64,000 nucleotides of DNA from 2-02-FULL-55-14 sp964581115 (GCA_964581115.1 CAZOMY010000006.1:34635-98634); one strand, 5' to 3'; positions 8,838 to 18,649 are shown, counted from the stretch's first letter. Numbers and translations are program-made. Notes: generated by a model not told the origin, from the sequence alone.

Positions 8838-11800
8838 ATGAGAACAACACCCCTTGCTCCCTTGTTGTTTGCGTCGCTGCTGGCCGGTATCCCGGCGGTT
8901 GCGCAGTATCGTCCTGTTGTTCCCAAGAGCCTCAGGGGCAATCTTCAGGCGGAACGACTGGGTGTGCACGATGCCAACAATATCCGCACATACTTCTACA
9001 ACTATGGGATGGTCGGCGACTATCCTCCTGATCCGATCGGAGTGGACCTCAGCGTCTTCCACTCGATGGAGGTTCCCAAGGGGAGCGGACTGAACTACTC
9101 CGACGGGGCCACGCCGTATGTGCTGGCGCGTGTTCCGCTCAATGGCGGCGCCGGACAGAAAGAGCTCATGCTGACCGGCTACCGTGAACGGCAGGCCTCG
9201 GAGCCCTTTGGGCGGTGGGTCATGCGTCTGGAGCCACGACCGGGCTACTTCCAGGAAGACCCCACCATCAATCGCGGTCGGTCTCCGGCGCTCAGCAACG
9301 ACGCCCGAACGTGGCCCGACCAGTGGCCCGATCGACTTGCCGATCCCGACGATCCGGGATGGTCCGGGTCGTGGAACGGCTACTTCGGCAAGCGCGCGGC
9401 AGCCGATCAAGAGAGCTTCTTCGTCGTCGACGACGATTACTACACAGCGCTCGATTTCTTTCCCGACAGTCGCGATAACACGCGCCGGGGTCTGGGAATG
9501 ATGATGGAGGTCCGCGGCTTTCAGTGGGCCAACCCCCAGGCGGGCAATGTTGTCTTCTACCACTACGATGTCGTGAACGAAGGAACCACCGATTACAACG
9601 ACAACCTCCTGTTCGGCATCTACATGGATTCCGGAGTCGGAGGGTCGTCCATCTCGTGCGACGGTATCGCCGAATCCGACGACGATAACGCGTTCTTCGA
9701 TCGGTCGCTCGGCTTGAACCTGACGTACACCTGGGATTCCAGGGGCCATGGCGTCGGCTTGTCGAGCACCTGCCTGCGCACGGGGTATCTGGGATACGCC
9801 TACCTTGAGACGCCCGGCAATCCCTTCGACCTCCGCGACAACGACCTCGACGGTATCACCGATGAGAAGCGCGACGGGGGGCCCGGCACGCTCATCCAGG
9901 GCATGTCGAACATCCGCGCCCACGCCCAGGCCAACTATGACTTTGCCGAATTCGAAGCCTACGGCGGCACACTCGAGAATCGTCCCGCCTACAACACGGA
10001 GTATTGGTGGACCGGCGACGAGGATATGGATTGGGTCGCGGAGTTCGATGATACGGGCGGCGATGGAGTGTTCGGCACCAATGACACCGGAGAGGAGGAC
10101 GGCATCCCGACCGCTGGGGAGGCGAATTTCGATCAGAAAGACATTGAGGAATCTGACCAGATCGGCCTGACCGGATTCAAGATGAATCGCATCCGAGCCG
10201 GTGAAGGAAGCCCGACGACGGAGACCGACGGCATCATCTTCTTCGATGATGGCGTCAAGAACTGGCCCAAGCGGCTCTACGACCAATTCACCGACCCGAC
10301 GGAGAGCAATCGATTCGACCCGCCGCTGGCGCTCAATTACAATATCGGCTTCCTGTTCACCTCGGGGACCTTCCGCCTGCCGGCGGGGAAACAGGAGCGA
10401 TTCAGTCTGGCCTTGGCCTATGGCGTTGGATTGGCCGAGCTCCGAACGACCGTCCGGATCGTTCAGCGCATCTACACGTCGAACTACCAGTTCGTCGTCC
10501 CTCCCAAACTGCCTGTGCTCACGGCCGAGTCCGGGGACCGACTCGTCAAGTTGACATGGAGCGACGTTTCCGAGCGAAGCGCCGACCCGGTCACCCGGAA
10601 AATGGACTTCGAAGGATACCGGGTCTATCGCGCCACGGACCCGATCTTCATGGACACGAAGACGATCTCGAACGCCCGCGGGACCGACAGGATGCCGTTC
10701 GGATCCCCTCTCATTCAATTCGACCTGAAGAATGAACACGAGGGATACTCTTCGATCACCGTCGACGGGGTGGCGTATTACCTCGGCGCGAACACCGGCG
10801 TGCCGCACACCTTCATCGACACGACGGTGACGAACGGCGTAACCTACTACTATGCGGTCTGTGCGTATGACCACGGAGATGAGGAGCTGGGCTACTACCC
10901 GTCGGAGAACGCGATCAACATCTCCCGGACGCCTCGCGGCGGCACGATCCTTCCCCAGAACGTCGTGGAGGTCCGTCCGAATCCGCGGGCGCTTGGCTTC
11001 TCTGCCGGTTCGACGACGGATGTTGCACGTGTTGCCGGCTCGGGCGAAGGGACGGTCGCGGTACGGGTGGTCAACTCGAACGATGTCCCTGACGGGCGGC
11101 GACTGCAGATCCGGATGCTGACTTCGGCGCCGGAGAACATCCATGCAGACTACTACCAGATGGTCGACAGCATATCGGGTACGGTCTATATCGAGCGCGG
11201 CACCGACTTTGCCGCAACGGGCAACGGTCCCGTGGGAGCGGGCATCTTGCCCCTGGTGAGCACGATCGATACGCCCACGCCTGATTCGGCGCGTTCCGGC
11301 TTCTCCCCGGGCGCTCAAACGAACGTGCGGCTGACCTTCGCCTACATGCCGGTGCTCCCGGTCAATCGACGCCGGGCGGGTTACCCGAACGACCTTCGAT
11401 TCGAGTTCTCCAGTGCCGTTGTGGACACCTCGATACCGCTCAGCTTCATTCTGCCGGCCCGGCCGATCAAGTTCCGTGTCTGGGCGTTGACCCCCGGCGG
11501 TTCGCTGCCGTTGAAGGTGGTGTTCCGCGACGGCTCGGGGAGCGCCGACAGCACGTTGAGCTCCCCGAATGATATCTGTTATGTCGCCACGCCGAACCCG
11601 ACGGGTGATTCGCTCATGGCAACCTGGAATGTGAAGGTCGATACGGCCGGAGTCCCCGGCTCGATCGTACCCCCGCAACCCGGCGATGTCTACAACCTCC
11701 TGCTGAGAATGCCGTTTGTCGACGGGGAGGTCTTCTCCTTCTCGACCTCGGGTCAGCGGATCGATCACCAGAGAGCGGCCTCAGAAGGGGCCTTCGAACC

Positions 11801-12101
11801 TTACGTCGTGCCGAATCCTTACGTCGCGGCAGCGATCTTTGAGCCGGAACGGTTCGCCGTCTCCGGCCGCGGGGTTCGGCGGCTCGAATTCCGCGGTCTG
11901 CCCTCGACGTGCACGATCCGCATCTACACTATACGCGGGGAGCTTGTCGAAACGCTGCGGCACGAGGACTCCCTTGACGGATACGTCGCCTGGAACCTTC
12001 GGACGAAGGACAACCTGGATGTGGCGCCGGGGCTCTACCTGTACCACGTCGATGCCGGACCGTTGGGGACGAAGGTCGGCAAGTTCTCCATCATCAAATA
12101 A
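8838..12101 (+). CDS. Large secreted FN3-containing protein with a T9SS/FlgD-like C-terminal domain
   Basis: 1087 residues with a signal peptide (cleavage after IPAVA, about 21), long Asp/Gly-rich beta regions including a calcium-type stretch near DNDLDGITDEKRDGG, an FN3 module (LTWSDVSERS to YYYAVCAYDHGDEE) about 570-690, and a C-terminal module with VVPNPYVAAA and IYTIRGELVETL ending KVGKFSIIK, resembling T9SS sorting or FlgD-like Ig domains. It follows the receptor by 4 bp and precedes the PorV-like gene by 15 bp. Its position suggests a surface lipoprotein-like partner of the receptor, replacing SusD, but no enzymatic motif is seen and the function is unproven. Confidence 0.75.
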   Translation: MRTTPLAPLLFASLLAGIPAVAQYRPVVPKSLRGNLQAERLGVHDANNIRTYFYNYGMVGDYPPDPIGVDLSVFHSMEVPKGSGLNYSDGATPYVLARVPLNGGAGQKELMLTGYRERQASEPFGRWVMRLEPRPGYFQEDPTINRGRSPALSNDARTWPDQWPDRLADPDDPGWSGSWNGYFGKRAAADQESFFVVDDDYYTALDFFPDSRDNTRRGLGMMMEVRGFQWANPQAGNVVFYHYDVVNEGTTDYNDNLLFGIYMDSGVGGSSISCDGIAESDDDNAFFDRSLGLNLTYTWDSRGHGVGLSSTCLRTGYLGYAYLETPGNPFDLRDNDLDGITDEKRDGGPGTLIQGMSNIRAHAQANYDFAEFEAYGGTLENRPAYNTEYWWTGDEDMDWVAEFDDTGGDGVFGTNDTGEEDGIPTAGEANFDQKDIEESDQIGLTGFKMNRIRAGEGSPTTETDGIIFFDDGVKNWPKRLYDQFTDPTESNRFDPPLALNYNIGFLFTSGTFRLPAGKQERFSLALAYGVGLAELRTTVRIVQRIYTSNYQFVVPPKLPVLTAESGDRLVKLTWSDVSERSADPVTRKMDFEGYRVYRATDPIFMDTKTISNARGTDRMPFGSPLIQFDLKNEHEGYSSITVDGVAYYLGANTGVPHTFIDTTVTNGVTYYYAVCAYDHGDEELGYYPSENAINISRTPRGGTILPQNVVEVRPNPRALGFSAGSTTDVARVAGSGEGTVAVRVVNSNDVPDGRRLQIRMLTSAPENIHADYYQMVDSISGTVYIERGTDFAATGNGPVGAGILPLVSTIDTPTPDSARSGFSPGAQTNVRLTFAYMPVLPVNRRRAGYPNDLRFEFSSAVVDTSIPLSFILPARPIKFRVWALTPGGSLPLKVVFRDGSGSADSTLSSPNDICYVATPNPTGDSLMATWNVKVDTAGVPGSIVPPQPGDVYNLLLRMPFVDGEVFSFSTSGQRIDHQRAASEGAFEPYVVPNPYVAAAIFEPERFAVSGRGVRRLEFRGLPSTCTIRIYTIRGELVETLRHEDSLDGYVAWNLRTKDNLDVAPGLYLYHVDAGPLGTKVGKFSIIK

Positions 12102-12116
12102 GCGGGGAGGACCACC

Positions 12117-13127
12117 ATGCGATCACATCGACCCTTCGTGATGGTGTCCATGACGCTGTTCGCCATGAGCGTCGCCGCGGCGCAGACGAACGTTGCGACG
12201 ACGATCGGCCAGTTCCTGTTGATCGAGCCGAGCGCACGCATCAGCGCCATGGGCAATGCCGGTTCGACGTTCACGGACGAACCGATGGCGGCGTATTACA
12301 ATCCGGCCTCGCTCGGGAATCTGCCGACGGCTTCCGCTCAGTTCACGCACGCACCGTGGCTGGGAGGCATCACGTACAACTATGCGCTGGCGACGGTGCC
12401 GATGGGGACCTCGGCGCTGATGCTGAGCGTGACGTCGCTGCGCTCAGGCGACATCGCCGTGCGAACGGTCCAACAACCCCTTGGAACCGGCGAGTACTAT
12501 ACCGTCTCGAACATCTCGTTCGGCCTTGGATATGGGCTCCGGGTGACCGATCGGATTGCCGCCGGCGTTCAGGTGTCGTATCTTCAGGAAACGATCTGGC
12601 ACAGCAGCGTAAGCGCCATGGCCGTCAATCTCGGTACTCAGTACCGATTGACGGACGGCGGGGTGACCATCGGAGCCAGCCTCTCGAACTTCGGCACGCG
12701 CGACCAGTACCGTGGGAGAGACCTCCGGGTCCGATACGACCTTGACCCGGAGACGTACGGCGGGAACAGCGCTTTGCCGGCGGAGCTCTACACCGACCCT
12801 TACGGATTGCCGATCCTGTTCCGCGTCGGTCTGTCGCTTCCTGTTTCCGTGGCCGAGGATCACCGGCTGTTGTTCGTTCTTGACGCGCAGCATCCCAACA
12901 ACAACACCGAAAGCATCAGCTTCGGCGGCGAGTACACGTACGCCGGCCTGTTTGCCGTTCGAGCCGGCTACCAGAATCTTTTCGAGCAGGATTCGGAGGT
13001 CGGCCTGACGGCCGGCGCCGGCCTGCTGGTCGAAGCGCTCGGCAGCGACCTGAGAATGGACTACGCTTGGACGGAGTTCGGCCGTCTCGGACACGTCCAA
13101 CGCATCACGATCGGCTTCTCGTTCTGA
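12117..13127 (+). CDS. PorV/PorQ-family outer-membrane protein
   Basis: 336 residues with signal peptide (SVAAA, about 22), the PorV-like opening IEPSARISAMGNAGSTFTDE followed by YYNPASLGNL, repeated amphipathic beta strands and a terminal phenylalanine (ITIGFSF), as expected of a FadL/PorV-type barrel inserted by BAM. PorV escorts T9SS cargo and helps release or anchor it at the surface; PorQ-type paralogues are often encoded beside their own cargo. This copy probably serves the T9SS proteins of this locus, though a role as an oligosaccharide channel is possible. Confidence 0.88.
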   Translation: MRSHRPFVMVSMTLFAMSVAAAQTNVATTIGQFLLIEPSARISAMGNAGSTFTDEPMAAYYNPASLGNLPTASAQFTHAPWLGGITYNYALATVPMGTSALMLSVTSLRSGDIAVRTVQQPLGTGEYYTVSNISFGLGYGLRVTDRIAAGVQVSYLQETIWHSSVSAMAVNLGTQYRLTDGGVTIGASLSNFGTRDQYRGRDLRVRYDLDPETYGGNSALPAELYTDPYGLPILFRVGLSLPVSVAEDHRLLFVLDAQHPNNNTESISFGGEYTYAGLFAVRAGYQNLFEQDSEVGLTAGAGLLVEALGSDLRMDYAWTEFGRLGHVQRITIGFSF

Positions 13128-13159
13128 CCGGTGCAGCCGGTCGCACACTACCGCAGACC

Positions 13160-15577
13160 ATGGCCTCCGATACTCCCGCATCTTTCCCGTTCGACAACGG
13201 GCTCGGCCGTTTTGGTGATGACGGCTGGACCTACCGCATCGCAACTCCGCGCACTCCGCGTCCCTGGGTCAACGTGGTCAGCAACGGCACATTCGGGTTT
13301 GTGATCTCTCAAGCGGGCGGCGGCTACAGCTGGCGGGAGAACGCACAACTCAACCGGATCACCCGCTGGGAACAGGACCTCATCAAGGATGAGTGGGGAA
13401 AATTCCTTTACCTGCGCGATGCCGACGAGGGCCATGCCTGGTCGGCGGCATGGAAGCCGATGTGCGTCGAGCCGGAAACCTATGCCTGTACGCACGGTGT
13501 CGGATGGTCGCGGATCGATTCGCGTACGAACGACATCGATTCGTCGTGGACGATGTTCGTTCCGGTCGATGCGCCCGTCGAGGTCTGGATCGTCCGATTG
13601 ACGAACCGCTCAGCGAAGATGCGCCGATTGCAGCTCCTGACCTATTTTGAGTGGAATCTCGGAGCGGCCCCCGACTGGCACCGCGAGTTCCACCGCTCGT
13701 TCATCGAGACCTCATACGACGAAAAGCTTGGAGCGCTGTTCGCGACCAAGCGGCTGTGGGAAGTGCCTTCGGACAAGGGACACTGGAACCGGAATTGGGA
13801 GTACGTCGCCTTCCATGGCTGCTCGCTTCCGCCGGTGTCCTACGACGCCGACAAGGAATCCTTCCTCGGCATGTATCGCGATCTCCGCTCGCCGCGGGCA
13901 GTGGAGGAGGGGACGCTGGGGCGGAACACGGGGAACTGGCTGGATGCGATCGCCAGCCTGCAGAATGAGGTGACGCTGGAGCCCGGTGCCGATGTGACGC
14001 TCGTGTATACCGTGGGGGCAACGACCTCACGTCGAGAGGCGTCGAAGATCTTGAAAGCCTATAGCGATCCCGAGGTCGCCCAAGCGTCTCTGAAACGTGT
14101 CACGGAACGATGGCGCTCCCTGCTTGGGCGCTTCGCCGTCGAAACGCCGGACGCATCGATGAATACCATGCTCTCACCGTGGTTGCAGTACCAGGCGATC
14201 TCAGGCCGGTTGGAGGGTCGAACCGCTTACTACCAGGTGGGCGGCGCCTACGGATTTCGCGACCAGTTGCAGGACAGTCAGATCTTCCTTCCGCTCGAAC
14301 CCGCGCGAACGGCCCAGCAGATACGTCTGCATGCGCGTCACCAGTACAAGGACGGGACGGTCTACCATTGGTGGCACCCGCTCTCGGAAACGGGTCTTCC
14401 CACCGACATGACCGATGATCTCTTGTGGTTGCCGTACCTCGTTGCGCAGTATCTCGACGAAACCGACGACCGATCACTGCTCAAGGCCCGGGAGCCCTTC
14501 CTCGATGAGCCACGGGGCGCCACGATCTATGATCACTCGACCAGGGCTATCGACCGCGTGCTCAAACGGATGAGCCGGCGCGGTCTTCCGCTGATCGGTG
14601 CCGGCGATTGGAACGACGGTCTGAGCGCCGTTGGACTGAAATGGAAGGGCGAATCGATCTGGCTGGGCCAGTTCCTGTACGCCGTCCTCACCGCTTTTGC
14701 GCCGATCGCAGACCGGGCGCGTGACAGCGCGCGGGCGCGTCGTTACCGCTCGGCGGCCTCTCGGCTGAAGCGGAATCTCAACCGTCACGGCTGGGACGGC
14801 GAATACTACTATGGAGCGACCAAGGACGACGGCGAACGGCTGGGAAGCGCCCGGAACCGCCAAGGGAGGGTGTGGCTGAACACGCAAACGTGGGCGATCC
14901 TGGCCGATGTGGCCGATCCCAAACGGGCACGGCAGGTCTTCGACATCGTCGAACAGAAGCTTGAGGGAAAGAACGGCACGTTACTGCTGACCCCTGCGTA
15001 CTCCGTGCCCGATCCGGACATAGGATACCTCACCCGTTACGCCGCCGGCATGCGGGAGAATGGGGGTGTGTACACGCACGCCGCCACATGGTCGATCCTC
15101 GCGGCGGCACGACTGGGCCGCGCTGAAGCGGCCTATCGTCTCTTCCGGAAGATCAATCCCATCCTGCTCGGTTCGAACCCCCGGGAGTACTGCGCAGAGC
15201 CCTACGTGACCCCGGGAAATATCGAGGGACCCGATTCACGATTCTACGGAAAAGGAGGATGGACGTGGTACACCGGTTCTGCCGCCTGGCTCTTCAGAGC
15301 CGGCGTGGAAGGGATCCTCGGCGTCAAGGCGGTTCGAGGTGAACTCGCCGTCGAACCCTGCATCCCTGCTGCCTGGAAGCAGTATCGCGTTCAAAGGACC
15401 TTCCGTGGCGCCGTCTACCGCATCCTGGTGCAGAACCCTGACGGACGCTCGGAGGGGATTCAGCAGGCGTCGGTGGACGGCAAGCCGCTCACGATCACGC
15501 CGGGACAGCGCGCCGTCACCCTGCCGAGGGCGCGCCCCGGATCGACGGTGGATGTCACGATCGTCATTGGACAGTGA
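13160..15577 (+). CDS. Cytoplasmic GH94 glycoside phosphorylase
   Basis: 805 residues with no signal peptide. The N-terminal beta-sandwich (PWVNVVSNGTFGFVISQAGG) and the (alpha/alpha)6 catalytic barrel carry GH94 hallmarks: GGAYGFRDQLQDSQ, HWWHPLSETGLPTDMTDDLL and the catalytic-acid segment GAGDWNDG about 481-488. GH94 enzymes phosphorolyse beta-glucosides to glucose-1-phosphate. The FRDQLQD and WWHP features resemble the phosphorylase domain of cyclic beta-1,2-glucan synthases, while the length resembles cellobiose or cellobionic-acid phosphorylases. With two GH144 genes directly downstream, a beta-1,2-oligoglucan substrate is the best inference. The ATG at 13160 was chosen because the upstream in-frame sequence is an overlap with the PorV-like gene. 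Confidence 0.9.
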   Translation: MASDTPASFPFDNGLGRFGDDGWTYRIATPRTPRPWVNVVSNGTFGFVISQAGGGYSWRENAQLNRITRWEQDLIKDEWGKFLYLRDADEGHAWSAAWKPMCVEPETYACTHGVGWSRIDSRTNDIDSSWTMFVPVDAPVEVWIVRLTNRSAKMRRLQLLTYFEWNLGAAPDWHREFHRSFIETSYDEKLGALFATKRLWEVPSDKGHWNRNWEYVAFHGCSLPPVSYDADKESFLGMYRDLRSPRAVEEGTLGRNTGNWLDAIASLQNEVTLEPGADVTLVYTVGATTSRREASKILKAYSDPEVAQASLKRVTERWRSLLGRFAVETPDASMNTMLSPWLQYQAISGRLEGRTAYYQVGGAYGFRDQLQDSQIFLPLEPARTAQQIRLHARHQYKDGTVYHWWHPLSETGLPTDMTDDLLWLPYLVAQYLDETDDRSLLKAREPFLDEPRGATIYDHSTRAIDRVLKRMSRRGLPLIGAGDWNDGLSAVGLKWKGESIWLGQFLYAVLTAFAPIADRARDSARARRYRSAASRLKRNLNRHGWDGEYYYGATKDDGERLGSARNRQGRVWLNTQTWAILADVADPKRARQVFDIVEQKLEGKNGTLLLTPAYSVPDPDIGYLTRYAAGMRENGGVYTHAATWSILAAARLGRAEAAYRLFRKINPILLGSNPREYCAEPYVTPGNIEGPDSRFYGKGGWTWYTGSAAWLFRAGVEGILGVKAVRGELAVEPCIPAAWKQYRVQRTFRGAVYRILVQNPDGRSEGIQQASVDGKPLTITPGQRAVTLPRARPGSTVDVTIVIGQ

Positions 15578-15585
15578 GGGGGGAC

Positions 15586-16932
15586 ATGCGTTCCGTCTGC
15601 TTTGCGCTCATCGCCCTTGTCATCGTTGAACCTTCGTCGGCACAACCGCTGGCGTCGATCTCCAGGGACGACAGCCTGTTTCTGAGGATGCTGCAACGGG
15701 AGTCGTTCAAGTTCTTCTGGCATGAGGCCGATCCGTCCACCGGTCTCATCAAGGACCGATCGGCGGACTGGTCGCCCAGCAGTATCGCCGCGGTCGGATT
15801 CGGCCTGACGTCGATCTGCATTGCCGTCGATAATGGCTGGCTTACACGCGCTGAAGCGCGGGACCGAGTGTTGACCACCGTGCGAACCTTCTGGAACGGA
15901 CGGCAGGGTCCCGAACAGGAAGGAACGATCGGCTACAAGGGCTTCTTCTATCACTTCATCGACTTGAAGACAGGGAACCGCGTCTGGAACTGCGAACTGT
16001 CGACGGTCGATACAGGGCTGTTGCTCCTGGGGATGCTCGACGCGAAGGCCTACTTCAGCCTCGCTCATCCTGACGAACGGGAGATCCGTTCCCTCGTGGA
16101 TTCCATCTACCGACGCATTGACTGGGCTTGGGTCTCGCAACCCGACCCGTCGATCGGCAAGGTGGATTCGACGATCGGCAACGGATGGTTTCCGGAACGG
16201 GGATTCATCCGATGGAGTTGGCAGGGCTATAACGAAGGGCTGTTCCTTTACATCCTGGCGCTCGGGAGCCCCGAGGGGGCTCTTCCGCGGCATTACTACG
16301 ACGGATGGCTGAAGACCTACCGCACCGAGACGTGGTATGGGATGTCATTCTTTGCATTCCCGCCGCTGTTCGGCCATCACTACGGCCACTGCTGGATCGA
16401 CTTCCGCAACATTCGGGATGCGAAGAACCGGGAGTCAGGATGGGACTACTTCGAGAACTCCCGTCGCGCGACGCTGGCGAATCGCGCCTACTGCGCGGAG
16501 AATCCACTCGGTCATAAGGGCTACAGCGACAGTCTCTGGGGGCTGACAGCGTGCGACGGACCCGATCTGCCCCCGACGAAGGGGTATTTCGCCCGCGGAG
16601 CCCCCGATCCTGAGATCGATGATGGCACGATCGCTCCGACGGCGGCTGGAGGTTCGATACCGTTCACGCCGCATGAATCCATCGTTGCTCTAAAGCACAT
16701 GTACCGGCTCCTGTGCAGCGGCCACGACCGGCGACTGTGGGGACCCTATGGCATGCGCGATGCCTTCAACCTGAGCGTGAACTGGGTCGCTGCCGACTAC
16801 CTGGGTATCGATCAGGGACCGATCGTCATCATGATCGAGAATTTCTTCACGCAGAGTGTCTGGAAGCGTTTCAGCGCCATCCGGGAAGTGCGGCGCGGAC
16901 TGGAGCGGGCTGGTTATCGATCGGCGCCGTAA
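15586..16932 (+). CDS. GH144 (Glycoamylase-fold) glucanase, periplasmic form without T9SS domain
   Basis: 448 residues: signal peptide to about PSSAQ (18-20), then a complete Glycoamylase (PF10091)-type (alpha/alpha)6 domain with FKFFWHEADPSTGLIKDRS, WNCELSTVDTGLLL, DYFENSRRATLANRAYC and APTAAGGSIPFTPHESI. The founding GH144 enzyme (Chitinophaga pinensis) is an endo-beta-1,2-glucanase; some members release sophorose exolytically. This copy ends right after the catalytic domain (ERAGYRSAP), so it is expected to remain in the periplasm, unlike its downstream paralogue. It starts 8 bp after the GH94 stop, with a GAGGGG ribosome site. PGAP-style names would be glucoamylase family protein; alpha-glucan activity is unlikely here. 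Confidence 0.88.
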   Translation: MRSVCFALIALVIVEPSSAQPLASISRDDSLFLRMLQRESFKFFWHEADPSTGLIKDRSADWSPSSIAAVGFGLTSICIAVDNGWLTRAEARDRVLTTVRTFWNGRQGPEQEGTIGYKGFFYHFIDLKTGNRVWNCELSTVDTGLLLLGMLDAKAYFSLAHPDEREIRSLVDSIYRRIDWAWVSQPDPSIGKVDSTIGNGWFPERGFIRWSWQGYNEGLFLYILALGSPEGALPRHYYDGWLKTYRTETWYGMSFFAFPPLFGHHYGHCWIDFRNIRDAKNRESGWDYFENSRRATLANRAYCAENPLGHKGYSDSLWGLTACDGPDLPPTKGYFARGAPDPEIDDGTIAPTAAGGSIPFTPHESIVALKHMYRLLCSGHDRRLWGPYGMRDAFNLSVNWVAADYLGIDQGPIVIMIENFFTQSVWKRFSAIREVRRGLERAGYRSAP

Positions 16933-16960
16933 TGGCGCCCGCGCGGCAAGACTCGACGAG

Positions 16961-16983
16961 GCGCGGCTGAACGAAGGCCGCGC
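16961..16983 (+). other. Hairpin between the two GH144 genes
   Basis: GCGCGGC (16961-16967) and GCCGCGC (16977-16983) form a perfect 7-bp GC stem with a 9-nt loop, followed by TTCGCTG but no T-run. It occupies the only substantial gap (73 bp) in the middle of the operon and could be an attenuator or an mRNA-processing boundary. Confidence 0.4.
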
Positions 16984-17005
16984 TTCGCTGTTCTGAAAGG
17001 ACACG

Positions 17006-18649
17006 ATGATGCTTCGACAGATGGTGCCGTTGCTACGAGGCCTGGCGTTGTCGGTGGGATATGTCGTGCTGAGCTGGATGCACGCCGATCTCTACGCGCA
17101 GCCGCTGGCCGCGATCAGCGCTGAAGACAGCACATTCTTGCGAATGGTGCAGCGTAAAGCGTTCGATTTTTTCTGGATCGAGGCTAACCCTTCGAACGGT
17201 CTTATCCGAGACCGCAGTCAGAGCGGATCGCCGAGCAGCATCGCCTCGGTCGGATTCGGCCTGTCGAGCATCTGTGTCGCCTCCGACTACGGCTGGGTGA
17301 GCCGTGCCGCCGCGGCCGACCGGGTGCGGACGACCTTACGCACGTTCTGGAATGGACCGCAAGGCTACGCGGCCCAAGGCATGATCGGGCGCCTCGGCTT
17401 CTTCTATCATTTCCTCAAGATGGACACGGCGGTGCGGGATTGGAACTGTGAGCTCTCGTCCATCGATACAGCGCTATTGCTGGCCGGCATCATCCATGCA
17501 CAGCAGTACTTCGACGGGACCGATCCGGTCGAACAGGAGGTCCGCGCTCTGGCCGATTCGATATATCGGCGCGCCGACTTTGAGCGCTTCCGGAATTTCG
17601 GCACCACGCTGAACATGGGTTGGCATCCTGAGACCGGATGGCTCAACGCCTGGTGGGTCGGCTACAACGAAGCAATGATCCTCTACATCCTCGGTCTTGG
17701 CTCGCCGACGCATCCGATCACGCCCGACCTGTGGGACAATTGGACGGGCGGCTATCATTTCGCGTCGTACTACGGCCAGACCTACGTCGTGTTCCCGCCG
17801 CTCTTCGGACATCAATACTCTCACTGTTGGGTCGACTTCCGAGGCATCCGTGACGCCAAGATGGCCTCGTACGGGCTGGACTATTTTGAGAACTCACGAC
17901 GGGCGACCTTGGCGCAGCAGGCGTACTGTACGGCGAACCCGCTTGGACATGCCGCCTACAGCGACAGCATCTGGGGCATTACGGCCTGCGACGGACCATC
18001 GGTCCTGGGCGGCTACAAGGCACGCGGCGCGCCGCCGGCTGAGAACGACGACGGCACGCTGGCTCCGACCGCCGCCGGGGGATCGATCGCCTTCACGCCC
18101 GAAGCGTCTCTGCGTGCGCTGAAGACGATGTACCGACAATACTGCGCGGGTCCCGAAACGCGGCTGTGGGGACCGTATGGTTTTCGCGACGCGTTCAACC
18201 CGAAACTCGATTGGTTCGACCTTGACTACATCGGCATCGACCAGGGGCCGATCGTGCTGATGATCGAGAATCTCTTCACGCAGAAGGTCTGGTCAACCTT
18301 CATGTCGAGCCCGTACATCCAGACCGGATTGCAGCGTGCAGGATTCACCCCCGTCACGAATGCCCACGACGAGGGCGCGGTGCCGGAGAGGTTCCGGCTG
18401 GAGCAGAACTATCCGAATCCATTCAATCCTCAAACCACGGTTCGCTTCGAGCTTTCGGAAGCAGCCGACGTGCGCCTCGAGGTGTTCGACCTGTTGGGCC
18501 GCAGCATCCGAACGATGGATCTCGGCCGCCGCAACCCGGGTTCGCATCTGGAATTTCTGAACGGTGCAGACATGACCTCGGGCGTGTACCTGTATCGATT
18601 GATCGCGGGCCGTTATCAAGCGACCCGGACAATGGTACTGGCGCGATGA
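17006..18649 (+). CDS. GH144 (Glycoamylase-fold) glucanase with T9SS sorting domain
   Basis: 547 residues. After a hydrophobic leader (about 1-30) comes a Glycoamylase-type domain clearly paralogous to the preceding gene (FDFFWIEANPSNGLIRDRSQ, WNCELSSIDTALLLAGI, DYFENSRRATLAQQAYC, APTAAGGSIAFTPEAS), then a type A T9SS domain from about 455 (FRLEQNYPNPFNPQ, VFDLLGRS, MTSGVYLYRL). The CTD predicts export to the cell surface or medium, where it would cleave polymeric beta-1,2-glucan before uptake. ATG at 17006 (or 17009) follows GAAAGGA. The last codon overlaps the GH2 start by 4 bp (ATGA). Confidence 0.9.
   Translation: MMLRQMVPLLRGLALSVGYVVLSWMHADLYAQPLAAISAEDSTFLRMVQRKAFDFFWIEANPSNGLIRDRSQSGSPSSIASVGFGLSSICVASDYGWVSRAAAADRVRTTLRTFWNGPQGYAAQGMIGRLGFFYHFLKMDTAVRDWNCELSSIDTALLLAGIIHAQQYFDGTDPVEQEVRALADSIYRRADFERFRNFGTTLNMGWHPETGWLNAWWVGYNEAMILYILGLGSPTHPITPDLWDNWTGGYHFASYYGQTYVVFPPLFGHQYSHCWVDFRGIRDAKMASYGLDYFENSRRATLAQQAYCTANPLGHAAYSDSIWGITACDGPSVLGGYKARGAPPAENDDGTLAPTAAGGSIAFTPEASLRALKTMYRQYCAGPETRLWGPYGFRDAFNPKLDWFDLDYIGIDQGPIVLMIENLFTQKVWSTFMSSPYIQTGLQRAGFTPVTNAHDEGAVPERFRLEQNYPNPFNPQTTVRFELSEAADVRLEVFDLLGRSIRTMDLGRRNPGSHLEFLNGADMTSGVYLYRLIAGRYQATRTMVLAR

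Noticed and set aside
8697..11768. 1023-codon open frame on the minus strand
   Set aside because: It lies wholly opposite the 8838-12101 gene, which has a signal peptide, FN3 motifs and operon spacing. The antisense translation is Arg/His/Asp-rich and lacks any domain; it is a GC-bias shadow.
8838..12101. SusD identity for the protein after the TonB receptor
   Set aside because: SusD proteins are about 500-600 aa helical TPR lipoproteins with an N-terminal lipobox; this is a 1087-aa beta-rich protein with FN3 and a T9SS-like end.
15586..18649. Reading the two genes as true glucoamylases (alpha-glucan)
   Set aside because: The Glycoamylase domain name is historical; GH144 members characterised so far act on beta-1,2-glucan, and the context (GH3, GH94) is beta-glucan type.
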